A stretch of 13,835 nt of DNA from Betaproteobacteria bacterium. Its GTDB lineage: Bacteria > Pseudomonadota > Gammaproteobacteria > Burkholderiales > SG8-39. The DNA is taken from positions 1 through 13,835 of the forward strand of contig JAABRB010000054.1 in assembly GCA_011391185.1 (NCBI GenBank). Direction: 5' to 3'. The notes beneath the pieces are model-generated. The model was given only the letters and a program-made list of their open reading frames with translations, had not been told where the DNA came from and made no database searches. This document shows positions 6,129 through 13,302 of this stretch, piece by piece; position 1 is the first letter of the stretch, and each line of letters starts with the position of its first letter. Made by a program: the position numbers and the translations under genes.

Positions 6129-8648
6129 ATGCAGGCATACGACGGATCAGGCCCGGGCGCACACAGTGCCGGCCCGCCGACGCTGCGCAACAGCCAGCTT
6201 ACTCTGATTGACGCAGATCTCGAAGCGCACCCCGCGCAGGGTCACTTGCGCAATCGCGCCGAGACGCTCATCGAACTGCTTGCCAGGCGCCACGCCGGGC
6301 AAATCGCCGGCGAGCTGGTCATCCCGGCCCGCGCGGCACGCCATGCCGAATTTCCATCCGGGCTCGATGCCCGCATCGTCGCCGCGCTGCGTGCTCGCGG
6401 CATCGGGAAGCTCTACTCCCACCAGCGCGAAGCGTGGGATCACGTCGCGGCGGGGCGTCATACCGTAGTGGTGACGCCAACCTCCTCCGGCAAGACGATC
6501 TGCTACAACCTGCCAGTGCTGAGCGCGGTGCTCGGCAGTCGCGCCAAAGCGCTGTATCTCTTCCCGACCAAGGCGCTCGCGCAGGATCAGGTCGCTGAGA
6601 TCCTCGAACTGAACACTGCCGGCGCCCTGAGCGTACGCGCGTGCACCTTCGACGGGGATACGCCGGGCGACGCACGACGCGCCGTACGCACGCATGGCGA
6701 CATCGTCGTGTCGAATCCCGACATGCTGCACACGGGCATCCTGCCTCATCACACCAAATGGGCGCAGTTCTTCGAGACCCTGCGCTACGTGGTGATCGAC
6801 GAGCTCCACACCTATCGGGGTGTGTTCGGCGCCCATATGGCGAACGTCCTGCGTCGGCTCAGGCGCATCTGCCGTTTCTACGGATCCGATCCGGTCTTTA
6901 TCCTCTGCTCCGCCACAATCGCCAATCCGGGCGAGCTCGCCGCGCGGCTGCTCGGCGAGCCGGTGTCGGTTGTCGACGAGACCGGTGCGCCGCAAGGCAA
7001 GAAAGTCCTCATCGTCTGGAATCCGCCGGTCATCAATGCGGATCTCGGACTGCGTGCATCGGCCCGCTCGCAAACGACCCGTATCGCGCGACTGGCCTTG
7101 AAGCTCGGGCTGAAGACGATCGTCTTCGCGAACACGCGCCTGGAGGTCGAGGTGCTGACCAAGTACCTGAAGGACACGTTCGATGCTGATCCGCGCAAGC
7201 CAGCGCGCGTGGCCGCCTATCGCGGCGGCTATCTGCCGGCCGAGCGGCGCGACAAGGAGCGTAAGCTGCGCGCCGGCAACCTGGACTGCGTCGTGTCCAC
7301 CTCTGCGCTCGAACTGGGCATGGACATCGGCGCGCTCGATGTCTGCGTACTGAATGGCTATCCCGGTTCCGTGGCAGGCGCACTGCAGCGATTCGGTCGC
7401 GTCGGGCGCCGTCAGCGTACTGCGCTCGGCGTCCTCGTCGCCTCTTCCAATCTCCTCGATCAGTACCTCGCGCGGCATCCGGAGTTCTTCCTCGGGGCGA
7501 GTCCCGAGCATGCCCGCATCGATCCCGATCAGCTGCTCATCCTGATGGACCATATCCGCTGCGCCGCATTCGAGCTGCCGTTTCACGATGGCGATCGATT
7601 CGGCGGCGAGGACCTGCGCGCCGCGCTCGACTATCTTGCTGCGGAAGGTATCATCCATCGCGAAGACGCAAGCTGGCACTGGATCGCCGACAGCTACCCT
7701 GCCAACAGCGTCAGTCTGCGCTCCGTGGCGAATGGAAACTTCGTCGTGATCGACGTGACCGACGGGCGTCGCACCGTGATCGCCGAAGTCGATTATTCCA
7801 GCGCGGCGGTCACGCTCTACGAGGGCGCGATCTACATGATCCAGGCAGCGCCCTGGCAGGTCGAGAAGCTCGACTGGGTCGGTCGCAAGGCCTATGTGCG
7901 CCGGATCCAGGCCGACTACTACACCGATGCAATCGACTACACCCGGCTCAAGATCCTCGCCGAGTTCGCGGGTGACGAGCGCGCGCGTGCGCGCTGCGCC
8001 CACGGCGAAGTTCACGTCGTGCGGCGCGTCGCCGGCTACAAGAAGATCCGCTACTACACCCACGAGAACATCGGCTACGGAAACGTGAACCTTCCCGACC
8101 AGGAGATGCACACCACTGCAGTGTGGTGGGAGACGCAGCCGCAGGCGCTCGAGCAGGCATTCGGGAGTCGCCACGAAGCGCTCGATGGTTTTCTCGGCGC
8201 CGCGTATGCACTGCACCACATCGCCGCCCTTCTCTCGCTTGCCGAGACGCGCGACATCGGTCGCGCAGTCGGCGATGGAAACGGCGAGTGGTCGGCAGTG
8301 GTCGGACCGGACGGACGCGCAAGCGCATGTGCACGCGACGGTAGGAACTTCGATCTTGCCCACGACGCGATCGCGTTTCGCCCAGCCGTCTTTCTCTACG
8401 ATAACTACCCGGGCGGAATCGGCCTCGCAGCGCCGCTGTTCGACTTGCGCGCCGAGGTGCTCGCGCGCGCAGCCGATGTCGTTGCACGCTGCACGTGCAA
8501 GGATGGCTGTCCCGCGTGCGTGGGGCCGGTTCTGGCGGATTCGAGCGGCAGGCGACTGTCAGCACGCGTTGCCGCGCTTCGCGTAATCGACTTGCTGCAG
8601 GAGGATTCGACCTCGCTGCAGCGGCAGGACCGCCCGGCCGTCCAGTAA
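6129..8648 (+). CDS. mrfA: MrfA-like superfamily 2 helicase with DUF1998/MZB zinc-binding domain
   Basis: 839 residues. In Bacillus subtilis MrfA (YprA) is a 3'-5' DNA helicase that works with MrfB to excise mitomycin C adducts independently of UvrABC. Seen: a leader region 1-90; Q-motif-like YSHQREAW (96-103); Walker A TPTSSGKT (116-123); FPTKAL (145-150); SNPDMLH (195-201); Walker B as VIDELH (222-227); motif III SAT (261-263); the second RecA domain with FANTR (333-337), STSALELGMDIG (390-401) and motif VI QRFGRVGRR (420-428). From about 530 comes the long C-terminal region ending in the four-cysteine cluster C788-x-C790-x3-C794-x2-C797, the MrfA zinc-binding domain, after a conserved YDNYPGGIGLA (757-767). 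All core motifs are intact. The start is fixed by a strong GGGAGGGG 2 bases before the ATG, and that site lies in a hairpin. The exonuclease gene follows 24 bases later. Related Hrq1-type helicases share the layout; the exonuclease neighbour favours MrfA. Confidence 0.9.
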   Translation: MQAYDGSGPGAHSAGPPTLRNSQLTLIDADLEAHPAQGHLRNRAETLIELLARRHAGQIAGELVIPARAARHAEFPSGLDARIVAALRARGIGKLYSHQREAWDHVAAGRHTVVVTPTSSGKTICYNLPVLSAVLGSRAKALYLFPTKALAQDQVAEILELNTAGALSVRACTFDGDTPGDARRAVRTHGDIVVSNPDMLHTGILPHHTKWAQFFETLRYVVIDELHTYRGVFGAHMANVLRRLRRICRFYGSDPVFILCSATIANPGELAARLLGEPVSVVDETGAPQGKKVLIVWNPPVINADLGLRASARSQTTRIARLALKLGLKTIVFANTRLEVEVLTKYLKDTFDADPRKPARVAAYRGGYLPAERRDKERKLRAGNLDCVVSTSALELGMDIGALDVCVLNGYPGSVAGALQRFGRVGRRQRTALGVLVASSNLLDQYLARHPEFFLGASPEHARIDPDQLLILMDHIRCAAFELPFHDGDRFGGEDLRAALDYLAAEGIIHREDASWHWIADSYPANSVSLRSVANGNFVVIDVTDGRRTVIAEVDYSSAAVTLYEGAIYMIQAAPWQVEKLDWVGRKAYVRRIQADYYTDAIDYTRLKILAEFAGDERARARCAHGEVHVVRRVAGYKKIRYYTHENIGYGNVNLPDQEMHTTAVWWETQPQALEQAFGSRHEALDGFLGAAYALHHIAALLSLAETRDIGRAVGDGNGEWSAVVGPDGRASACARDGRNFDLAHDAIAFRPAVFLYDNYPGGIGLAAPLFDLRAEVLARAADVVARCTCKDGCPACVGPVLADSSGRRLSARVAALRVIDLLQEDSTSLQRQDRPAVQ

Positions 8649-8672
8649 CGCACAACTCGTCGATTGTTTCGA

Positions 8673-9698
8673 ATGTTTTCGAGAGAAGCCCTGCCCCAGG
8701 ATCTGAACACGCCGGCGGCAATCCCTGCCGATCTGCGCGACCGGTTGCTGCGGCTGCGGTCGTCCCCCGGCACTCCTGCCACCCCTCGTGCCACGACGCC
8801 GCAGCCGTCAGCAACCCTCCCGCCGACGCTCGCCGCGCGAATCGCGCGCATGCGGGGCCGCGCATCGACCGACGCGAACGCGTCCCGCGACACAGCTCTC
8901 GCCCGGATGACGAGCGGCCGGTGGCTGGCGCCGCAACTGCTCGCGGTCGAACGGCGTCTGCCGCTCGATCATGCGCACGGTAGAATCCGGATCGGTCTGG
9001 CGCGTGAAGCGGTGCCCCCTCTGCTCGAATCGCTCGGTGCACGGACCCGTGATCCGGACCGCCTCGTGTTCTTCGACACCGAGACGAGCGGACTCGCTGG
9101 CGGCACCGGGACGATCGCCTTTCTCGTCGGGCTCGCGCGCTTCGAGCGCGACGCGTTGCGTCTCTGGCAGCTTCTCATGGCGAGTTTCGCCGCCGAGGCC
9201 GCATTGATCGACGCTGTCCGCTCGTTCCTGTCAGCGGGAGACTGCCTGGTGTCTTACAACGGCAAGAGCTTCGATGCGCCGCTGATTCGCACGCGTGCGC
9301 GGCTTCTTCAGACACCGGATCCGCTCGGCGGGTCGGAGCATATCGACCTGCTTCACCCCGTGCGCCGCGCGTTTCGTCGCGATTGGCCCGACTGCCGGTT
9401 ACGCACCGCGGAAGAGCGCGCACTCGGTTTCTCCCGCGTTGACGATCTGCCCGGCAGCCTCGTGCCGGAAGTGTTCCGGCGCTTCATGCGCTTCGGTGAC
9501 GTCACGCCGCTGCCGAAGGTCCTGGATCACAATCGCCATGACCTCGTGTCTCTGGCCGCGCTGCTCAAGCCGCTCGCCGAAGCGGGCTGCGACGGCGGCG
9601 CCGGACGCCCGCGCGATCAGACCTCTCAGTCTTCGCTCACGGGCGCGCGGAAATCGCTGACCAGCTGTTGCTGGACGTTCGGGGGCACCGGCTCGTAG
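8673..9698 (+). CDS. mrfB: MrfB/YprB-like DEDD-family (RNase H fold) exonuclease
   Basis: 341 residues from ATG 8673; a TTG at 8664 would add three residues, and neither has a good ribosome binding site, so coupling to mrfA is likely. Seen: residues 1-80 are Pro/Ala/Arg-rich and probably disordered. The nuclease domain runs from about 130 to 300 with Exo I FFDTETSG (Asp135, Glu137), Exo II SYNGKSFDAPLIRTR (Asp201) and Exo III HNRHD (His286, Asp290), the complete DEDDh set for two-metal 3'-5' exonuclease chemistry. In Bacillus, MrfB partners with MrfA in removing mitomycin lesions. Bacillus MrfB is longer (about 410 residues) and, as recalled, carries a C-terminal TPR region, which is absent here: the chain ends about 40 residues after Exo III. 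The last 24 codons overlap the end of the convergent EF-G-like gene and show no domain character. Confidence 0.85.
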   Translation: MFSREALPQDLNTPAAIPADLRDRLLRLRSSPGTPATPRATTPQPSATLPPTLAARIARMRGRASTDANASRDTALARMTSGRWLAPQLLAVERRLPLDHAHGRIRIGLAREAVPPLLESLGARTRDPDRLVFFDTETSGLAGGTGTIAFLVGLARFERDALRLWQLLMASFAAEAALIDAVRSFLSAGDCLVSYNGKSFDAPLIRTRARLLQTPDPLGGSEHIDLLHPVRRAFRRDWPDCRLRTAEERALGFSRVDDLPGSLVPEVFRRFMRFGDVTPLPKVLDHNRHDLVSLAALLKPLAEAGCDGGAGRPRDQTSQSSLTGARKSLTSCCWTFGGTGS

Positions 9699-11671
9699 TG
9701 GCTGAACGCGATGCTATAGGAGCCCGCGCCGCCAGTGACCGATTTCAGGCGTGATTGATAGTTGCTCAGCTCGGATAACGGCACGTGACCCGAGATCGTC
9801 AGCATGCCCCCCGATTGCGACTGGGTTCCCGTGATCTGCCCGCGCTTGGAGGAGAGATCACCGGTGATGTCACCCATGGAGCCCTCGGGAACCGTGACCG
9901 CGATGTTCACGATGGGCTCGAGAACGATCGGCCGCGCTTTTCCGACCGCCTCGAGAAACGCCTTGCGACCCGCCGAGACGAACGCAATCTCTTTCGAGTC
10001 GACCGGGTGACTCTTCCCGTCGTAAACGGTGACGCGGACATCCTGCATGGTGTAACCGGCGATTGCGCCGGACTCCAGGACGTGCTGCACGCCCTTTTCG
10101 ACGGCGGGAATGTACTGGCCGGGAATCGACCCGCCCTTGACTTCGTTGACGAACTCGAACCCGGCGCCCCGCGCCAGCGGCTGGATGCGCAGGAACACTT
10201 CGCCGAACTGACCGGCGCCGCCGGTCTGCTTCTTGTGGCGGTTGTGACCCTCGGCCGGCGCGGTAATCGTCTCGCGGTAGGCGATGCGCGGCGGATGGGT
10301 TTTCACCTCGAGCTTGTATTGGGAAGCCATGCGCTCGAGCAGGGTACGCAGATGGAGCTCCCCAAGCCCTTTCACCACGGTCTCGTTCGTTGACTTGACC
10401 CGCTCCACCACGATGCACGGGTCCTCCGCGGCGAGCTTTTCGAGCACATCCCAGAGCCGCTGCTCGTCGCCCCGCTTCGCGGTCTCGATGGCCAATCCGA
10501 ATATCGGATCGGGAAATTTGAGCCGCCGAAGATGAATATGGTCCTCGTCGTGCGAGTCGTGCAGCACGCTGTCGAACTGGATCTCGTCGACCTTCGCCAC
10601 TGCGCAGATATCGCCCGGCACACCCTCGGGGACTTCGACGAGGTCCTTGCCCTTGACCATGAATAAATGCCCGACCTTGAAGGGCTTGCGGCCGTCACCG
10701 ATGAAGAGCTGGCTGTCCTTCGTGATCGTGCCCTGGTGGACCTTGAAATAGGAGAGCTTGCCCATGAACGGATCCACCGCCACCTTGAACACGTGGCCAA
10801 TCACGTGCTTCGCCGGATCGGGCTCGGCATGAAACTCCTCCGCCTTGTCGCCCTCGCCCCGGAGAAAAGGCCGCGGATTGCCTTCGGCCGGATTGGGCGC
10901 GAGCTTTACCAGGAGGTCGAGCAGCTCTTTCACGCCGGCCCCGGTCTTTGCCGAGGCGAAACAGATCGGGATCAGGTGCCCTTCACGAAGCGCCTTCTCG
11001 AAGGGGGCGTGCAGTTGTTCCGGCGAGATCTCGCCCTTTTCGAGATAGACCGCCATCAGTTCCTCGTCGACCTCGACCACCTGGTCGACCAACGCGCTAT
11101 GTGCCTGCTCGACGGATGAAAAATCGGAATTGCCGGAAGGATTGAAGAAGCAATCCACGACGCGCCTGCCCCCCCCGGCAGGCAGGTTGATCGGCAGGCA
11201 CTCCTTGCCGAACGCCTCCTGGATCCGATCGACGAGTCCGGGGAGATCCACCGCTTCGCCATCGATCCGGTTGACGACGATCATCCGGCACAACTTGAAG
11301 GACTCGGCCCACTCCATCATGCGGGTCGTGGTGAGCTCGATCCCGGTCTGCGCGTTGATCACGACCGCGGCCGTGTCCACGGCAGCCAGGCTGCCGATCG
11401 ACTGCCCGAGAAAATCCGGCGCTCCGGGCGTATCGATGAGATGAATCCGCGTTCCGTCGGTCTCGAAATAAACGGCCGCCGCGCGCAACGAATGCTGGTA
11501 TTCCTTCTCCAGCGGGTCGAAATCGCAGACCGTGGTCCCACGCTCGATCGTGCCCATCGCCGGGATCACCTTGGCATGCTGAAGCAGCGCCTCGGCAAGC
11601 AGGGTTTTTCCAGAACCGGTGTGTCCGACGAGTGCGACACCTCGGATCGCCTCGGTCGAGTGCGAACCCAT
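9626..11671 (-). CDS. EF-G-like translational GTPase (elongation factor G-like protein)
   Basis: 681 residues, close to the roughly 700 of EF-G. Seen: G1 GHTGSGKT (16-23); G3 as DTPGAPDF (80-87); G4 as NRID (134-137, usual NKxD); G5 SAK (240-242); domain II and III segments; a domain IV motif GGAGQFGEVFLRI (EF-G: GGRGQYG); and a domain V motif GSMGDITGDLSSKRGQI. The histidine after DTPG, which positions water for GTP hydrolysis in EF-G, is alanine (Ala84). The switch I RGITI segment is also lost, with QHSL at 59-62. These traits put it with the FusA-related 'EF-G-like' group of unclear function rather than housekeeping FusA. The usual rps/tuf neighbours are absent. The start at 11671 is fixed by AAGGAGG 7 bases upstream; an in-frame extension to 11755 would cover the promoter. 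A ribosome-linked role other than bulk elongation is inferred. Confidence 0.85.
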   Translation of the reverse strand: MGSHSTEAIRGVALVGHTGSGKTLLAEALLQHAKVIPAMGTIERGTTVCDFDPLEKEYQHSLRAAAVYFETDGTRIHLIDTPGAPDFLGQSIGSLAAVDTAAVVINAQTGIELTTTRMMEWAESFKLCRMIVVNRIDGEAVDLPGLVDRIQEAFGKECLPINLPAGGGRRVVDCFFNPSGNSDFSSVEQAHSALVDQVVEVDEELMAVYLEKGEISPEQLHAPFEKALREGHLIPICFASAKTGAGVKELLDLLVKLAPNPAEGNPRPFLRGEGDKAEEFHAEPDPAKHVIGHVFKVAVDPFMGKLSYFKVHQGTITKDSQLFIGDGRKPFKVGHLFMVKGKDLVEVPEGVPGDICAVAKVDEIQFDSVLHDSHDEDHIHLRRLKFPDPIFGLAIETAKRGDEQRLWDVLEKLAAEDPCIVVERVKSTNETVVKGLGELHLRTLLERMASQYKLEVKTHPPRIAYRETITAPAEGHNRHKKQTGGAGQFGEVFLRIQPLARGAGFEFVNEVKGGSIPGQYIPAVEKGVQHVLESGAIAGYTMQDVRVTVYDGKSHPVDSKEIAFVSAGRKAFLEAVGKARPIVLEPIVNIAVTVPEGSMGDITGDLSSKRGQITGTQSQSGGMLTISGHVPLSELSNYQSRLKSVTGGAGSYSIAFSHYEPVPPNVQQQLVSDFRAPVSED

Positions 11672-11725
11672 TGACCCCTCCTTCGCGGTGTGGTCGCGCT
11701 CTGTCGACGACGCGATCCCAGCCCG

Positions 11726-11755
11726 AGTATAAGTAGGCCTGCCGCACGGCCGCAA
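11726..11755 (-). promoter_or_regulatory. Promoter of the EF-G-like gene
   Basis: On the minus strand TTGCGG (11755-11750) and TATACT (11731-11726) are 18 bases apart. The -10 matches at 5 of 6 positions. The predicted start near 11719 gives a 48-nt leader ending in AAGGAGG and the ATG at 11671. Confidence 0.5.
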
Positions 11756-11774
11756 GGCGCCGGGTCAAACGCCC

Positions 11775-11794
11775 GGCACTCGGGCCTAAGTGCC
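11775..11794. repeat. Inverted repeat upstream of the EF-G-like promoter
   Basis: GGCACT (11775-11780) and AGTGCC (11789-11794) form a 6-bp inverted repeat with an 8-base spacer, about 20 bases upstream of the -35 box. This is a plausible place for an activator or repressor site. The nine bases GGCCTAAGT within it (11784-11792) also occur at 222-230. Confidence 0.3.
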
Positions 11795-11880
11795 TAATGG
11801 ATCATGCGATTCCCGCACCGATGGGGCAGGCATGCGCGTGCGCCGAGGCGCATTGGCACGTGACGGTTTGATCGAATACG

Positions 11881-11897
11881 TTCCCGGGATTCGGGAA
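11881..11897 (-). other. Weak hairpin downstream of the small membrane protein gene
   Basis: TTCCCG (11881-11886) pairs with CGGGAA (11892-11897) around 5 bases, starting 25 bases past the stop of the minus-strand gene. No T-run follows on that strand, so it is not a standard intrinsic terminator. Confidence 0.25.
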
Positions 11898-11922
11898 GCC
11901 GGGCACGCCGAACCGGGCGCCG

Positions 11923-12174
11923 TCAAGCCTGATGCGAGCGATCGCGCCGATGCGCCGGCAAGGCGACGAGGGTGATGGCGATTCCGCCGAGGATGAACAT
12001 CAGGCCGGCCCCCTTCATCATCCAGCGCGGCGCCCGAAGCCACTCCACTTCCACGGGCACCAGACCGTAGCCGAGCGCCAACGCGCCTAGGCCGATCAGA
12101 ACGGTGATCGCACCCATGCTGAACACGAGACTTTTCGGCGGAAGATCGTTGCAGCAGAATTCGCGGTGGGGCAT
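11923..12174 (-). CDS. Small two-helix membrane protein, unknown function
   Basis: 83 residues, family not recognised. Seen: a polar N-terminus with adjacent Cys7-Cys8; a first hydrophobic helix at about 20-41 (Gly/Leu/Ala-rich, starting MGAITVLIGLGALALGYGLV); a short loop with W-L-R-A-P-R-W; a second helix at about 52-72 (MMKGAGLMFILGGIAITLVAL); and a basic tail AHRRDRSHQA. The positive tail and the Arg-rich loop make an inner-membrane hairpin likely; the basic residues do not settle topology. A ribosome binding site (GAAGG) lies 7 bases before the ATG and a promoter can be drawn upstream, so the gene looks real. It is divergent from paaG and has no evident link to phenylacetate. The hydrophobic pattern is well beyond what random GC-rich frames give. 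Confidence 0.6.
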   Translation of the reverse strand: MPHREFCCNDLPPKSLVFSMGAITVLIGLGALALGYGLVPVEVEWLRAPRWMMKGAGLMFILGGIAITLVALPAHRRDRSHQA

Positions 12175-12200
12175 GGGAAAACCTTCGAGGGGACATGCGC

Positions 12201-12229
12201 AGTATGGTCCACGCGCATCATCCTGCCAG
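12201..12229 (-). promoter_or_regulatory. Predicted promoter of the small membrane protein gene
   Basis: On the minus strand CTGGCA (12229-12224; 4 of 6) and CATACT (12206-12201; 4 of 6) are 17 bases apart. The -35 lies inside an 11-base palindrome, CTGCCAGGCAG (12223-12233), which may be an operator. Confidence 0.35.
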
Positions 12230-12296
12230 GCAGAATGTCACCTGACGTGCTCCGCTATTGAAGAAGGCGTGACATGTTTCCGCTCCGCGCATGACG

Positions 12297-12356
12297 ATCT
12301 TTCGACGACACGGATGTCGAACCGAAGGTCCGTTGAGGTAATCTTTCGATCTTTCG
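12297..12356 (+). promoter_or_regulatory. Possible paaG control region: ATCTTTCG repeats and imperfect palindrome
   Basis: ATCTTTCG occurs three times: 12297-12304, then 12341-12348 and 12349-12356 directly in tandem, ending 18 bases before the paaG ATG. Between them, 12320-12334 reads AACCGAAGGTCCGTT, a palindrome matching at 10 of 14 positions, with AAC and GTT ends. TetR-type PaaR regulators of phenylacetate genes in other bacteria bind AACG/CGTT-like palindromes, so this is a candidate operator. No clear -35/-10 pair could be fixed. Confidence 0.35.
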
Positions 12357-12374
12357 TAGCAGCACGGAGCGCCA

Positions 12375-13166
12375 ATGAGCGAACCCAGCATCCGGCTCGA
12401 GATCACCGATGGCTATGCGGTGGTCACGCTGAACCGGCCGGACCGGCTGAACAGCTTCAATCCGGAGATGCATCAGCGATTGCGCGACGCGCTGGGGGAG
12501 ATCGCGCAGCGGGAGGATGTTCGCGCGGTCCTCCTCACCGGCGCAGGCCGGGCGTTCTGCTCGGGACAGGACCTCTCGGAACGCCGCTTCGCCCCCGATG
12601 CGCCGCCACCCGATCTGGGCGCATCGCTCGACGCACACTTCAACCCGCTGGTACGCCGGTTGCGCGCCTTGCCCAAGCCGGTCATTTGCGCGGTGAACGG
12701 CGTGGCGGCAGGCGCCGGCGCAAACGTTGCGCTCGCGTGCGACATCGTACTTGCCGGCCGTTCCGCGAGTTTTATCCAGGCATTCTGCAAGCTCGGACTC
12801 GTGCCCGACTCGGGCGGGACGTATACCCTCCCCCGCCTGGTCGGAAGCGCGCGCGCAATGGGGCTGGCGCTCCTCGGCGACCGGGTCTCTGCCGAGGAAG
12901 CGGAGCGTATCGGGCTGATCTGGCGATGTGTCGACGATGCGGCGCTCGCCAATGACTCGCACGCACTTGCCCGCCAACTCGCCACGCAGCCAACCCGGGG
13001 CCTCGCCGCCATCAAGCACGCGCTGCAGGCGTCGGCACTCCATTCGCTGGACGAGCAGCTCGACCTCGAACGGGATTTGCAACGTGTGCTTGGCCGGACG
13101 GAGGATTATCGCGAGGGCGTGACCGCTTTTCTCGAAAAGCGGCCGCCCCGATTCGCGGGGAAGTAG
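12375..13166 (+). CDS. paaG: 2-(1,2-epoxy-1,2-dihydrophenyl)acetyl-CoA isomerase PaaG
   Basis: 263 residues, crotonase fold, the usual PaaG length. In aerobic phenylacetate breakdown PaaABCE epoxidises phenylacetyl-CoA and PaaG isomerises the epoxide to oxepin-CoA; it also acts in the later beta-oxidation-like steps. Seen: [15 protein letters not shown] at about 19-33; the first oxyanion loop [15 protein letters not shown] (about 56-70), where GQDL distinguishes PaaG from ordinary crotonases; [21 protein letters not shown] (about 100-120), the second oxyanion region; [16 protein letters not shown] (about 138-153) with the Asp conserved in PaaG; and the ending [19 protein letters not shown]...[10 protein letters not shown], which closely follows E. 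coli PaaG. The start is supported by GGAG (12366-12369), 5 bases before the ATG. It precedes paaK by 136 bases on the same strand. Confidence 0.93.
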   Translation: MSEPSIRLEITDGYAVVTLNRPDRLNSFNPEMHQRLRDALGEIAQREDVRAVLLTGAGRAFCSGQDLSERRFAPDAPPPDLGASLDAHFNPLVRRLRALPKPVICAVNGVAAGAGANVALACDIVLAGRSASFIQAFCKLGLVPDSGGTYTLPRLVGSARAMGLALLGDRVSAEEAERIGLIWRCVDDAALANDSHALARQLATQPTRGLAAIKHALQASALHSLDEQLDLERDLQRVLGRTEDYREGVTAFLEKRPPRFAGK

Positions 13167-13170
13167 GACG

Positions 13171-13198
13171 GCGGAAACGCTCCGCTCGGGCGACCCGA
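13171..13198 (+). other. Two small adjacent hairpins between paaG and paaK
   Basis: GCGGA/TCCGC (13171-13175 and 13181-13185) is followed at once by TCGGG/CCCGA (13186-13190 and 13194-13198) and only three T. The stems are 5 bp each, too weak for a confident terminator. They may trim or stabilise the mRNA; paaG and paaK are probably cotranscribed. Confidence 0.25.
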
Positions 13199-13302
13199 AT
13201 TTGATCTGGGATAAAGCGGGCATTGCGCGAGGCTGCTTCACTCGGGCATCCGTTCAGGTTTTCCCACTGCGCGCCGGGCAACAAGCACGTCAGGAGAAAA
13301 GC

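Noticed and set aside
6147..8363. Long minus-strand open frame of about 738 codons opposite mrfA
   Set aside because: Shadow frame: no recognisable domain or ribosome binding site, and the plus strand carries all helicase motifs.
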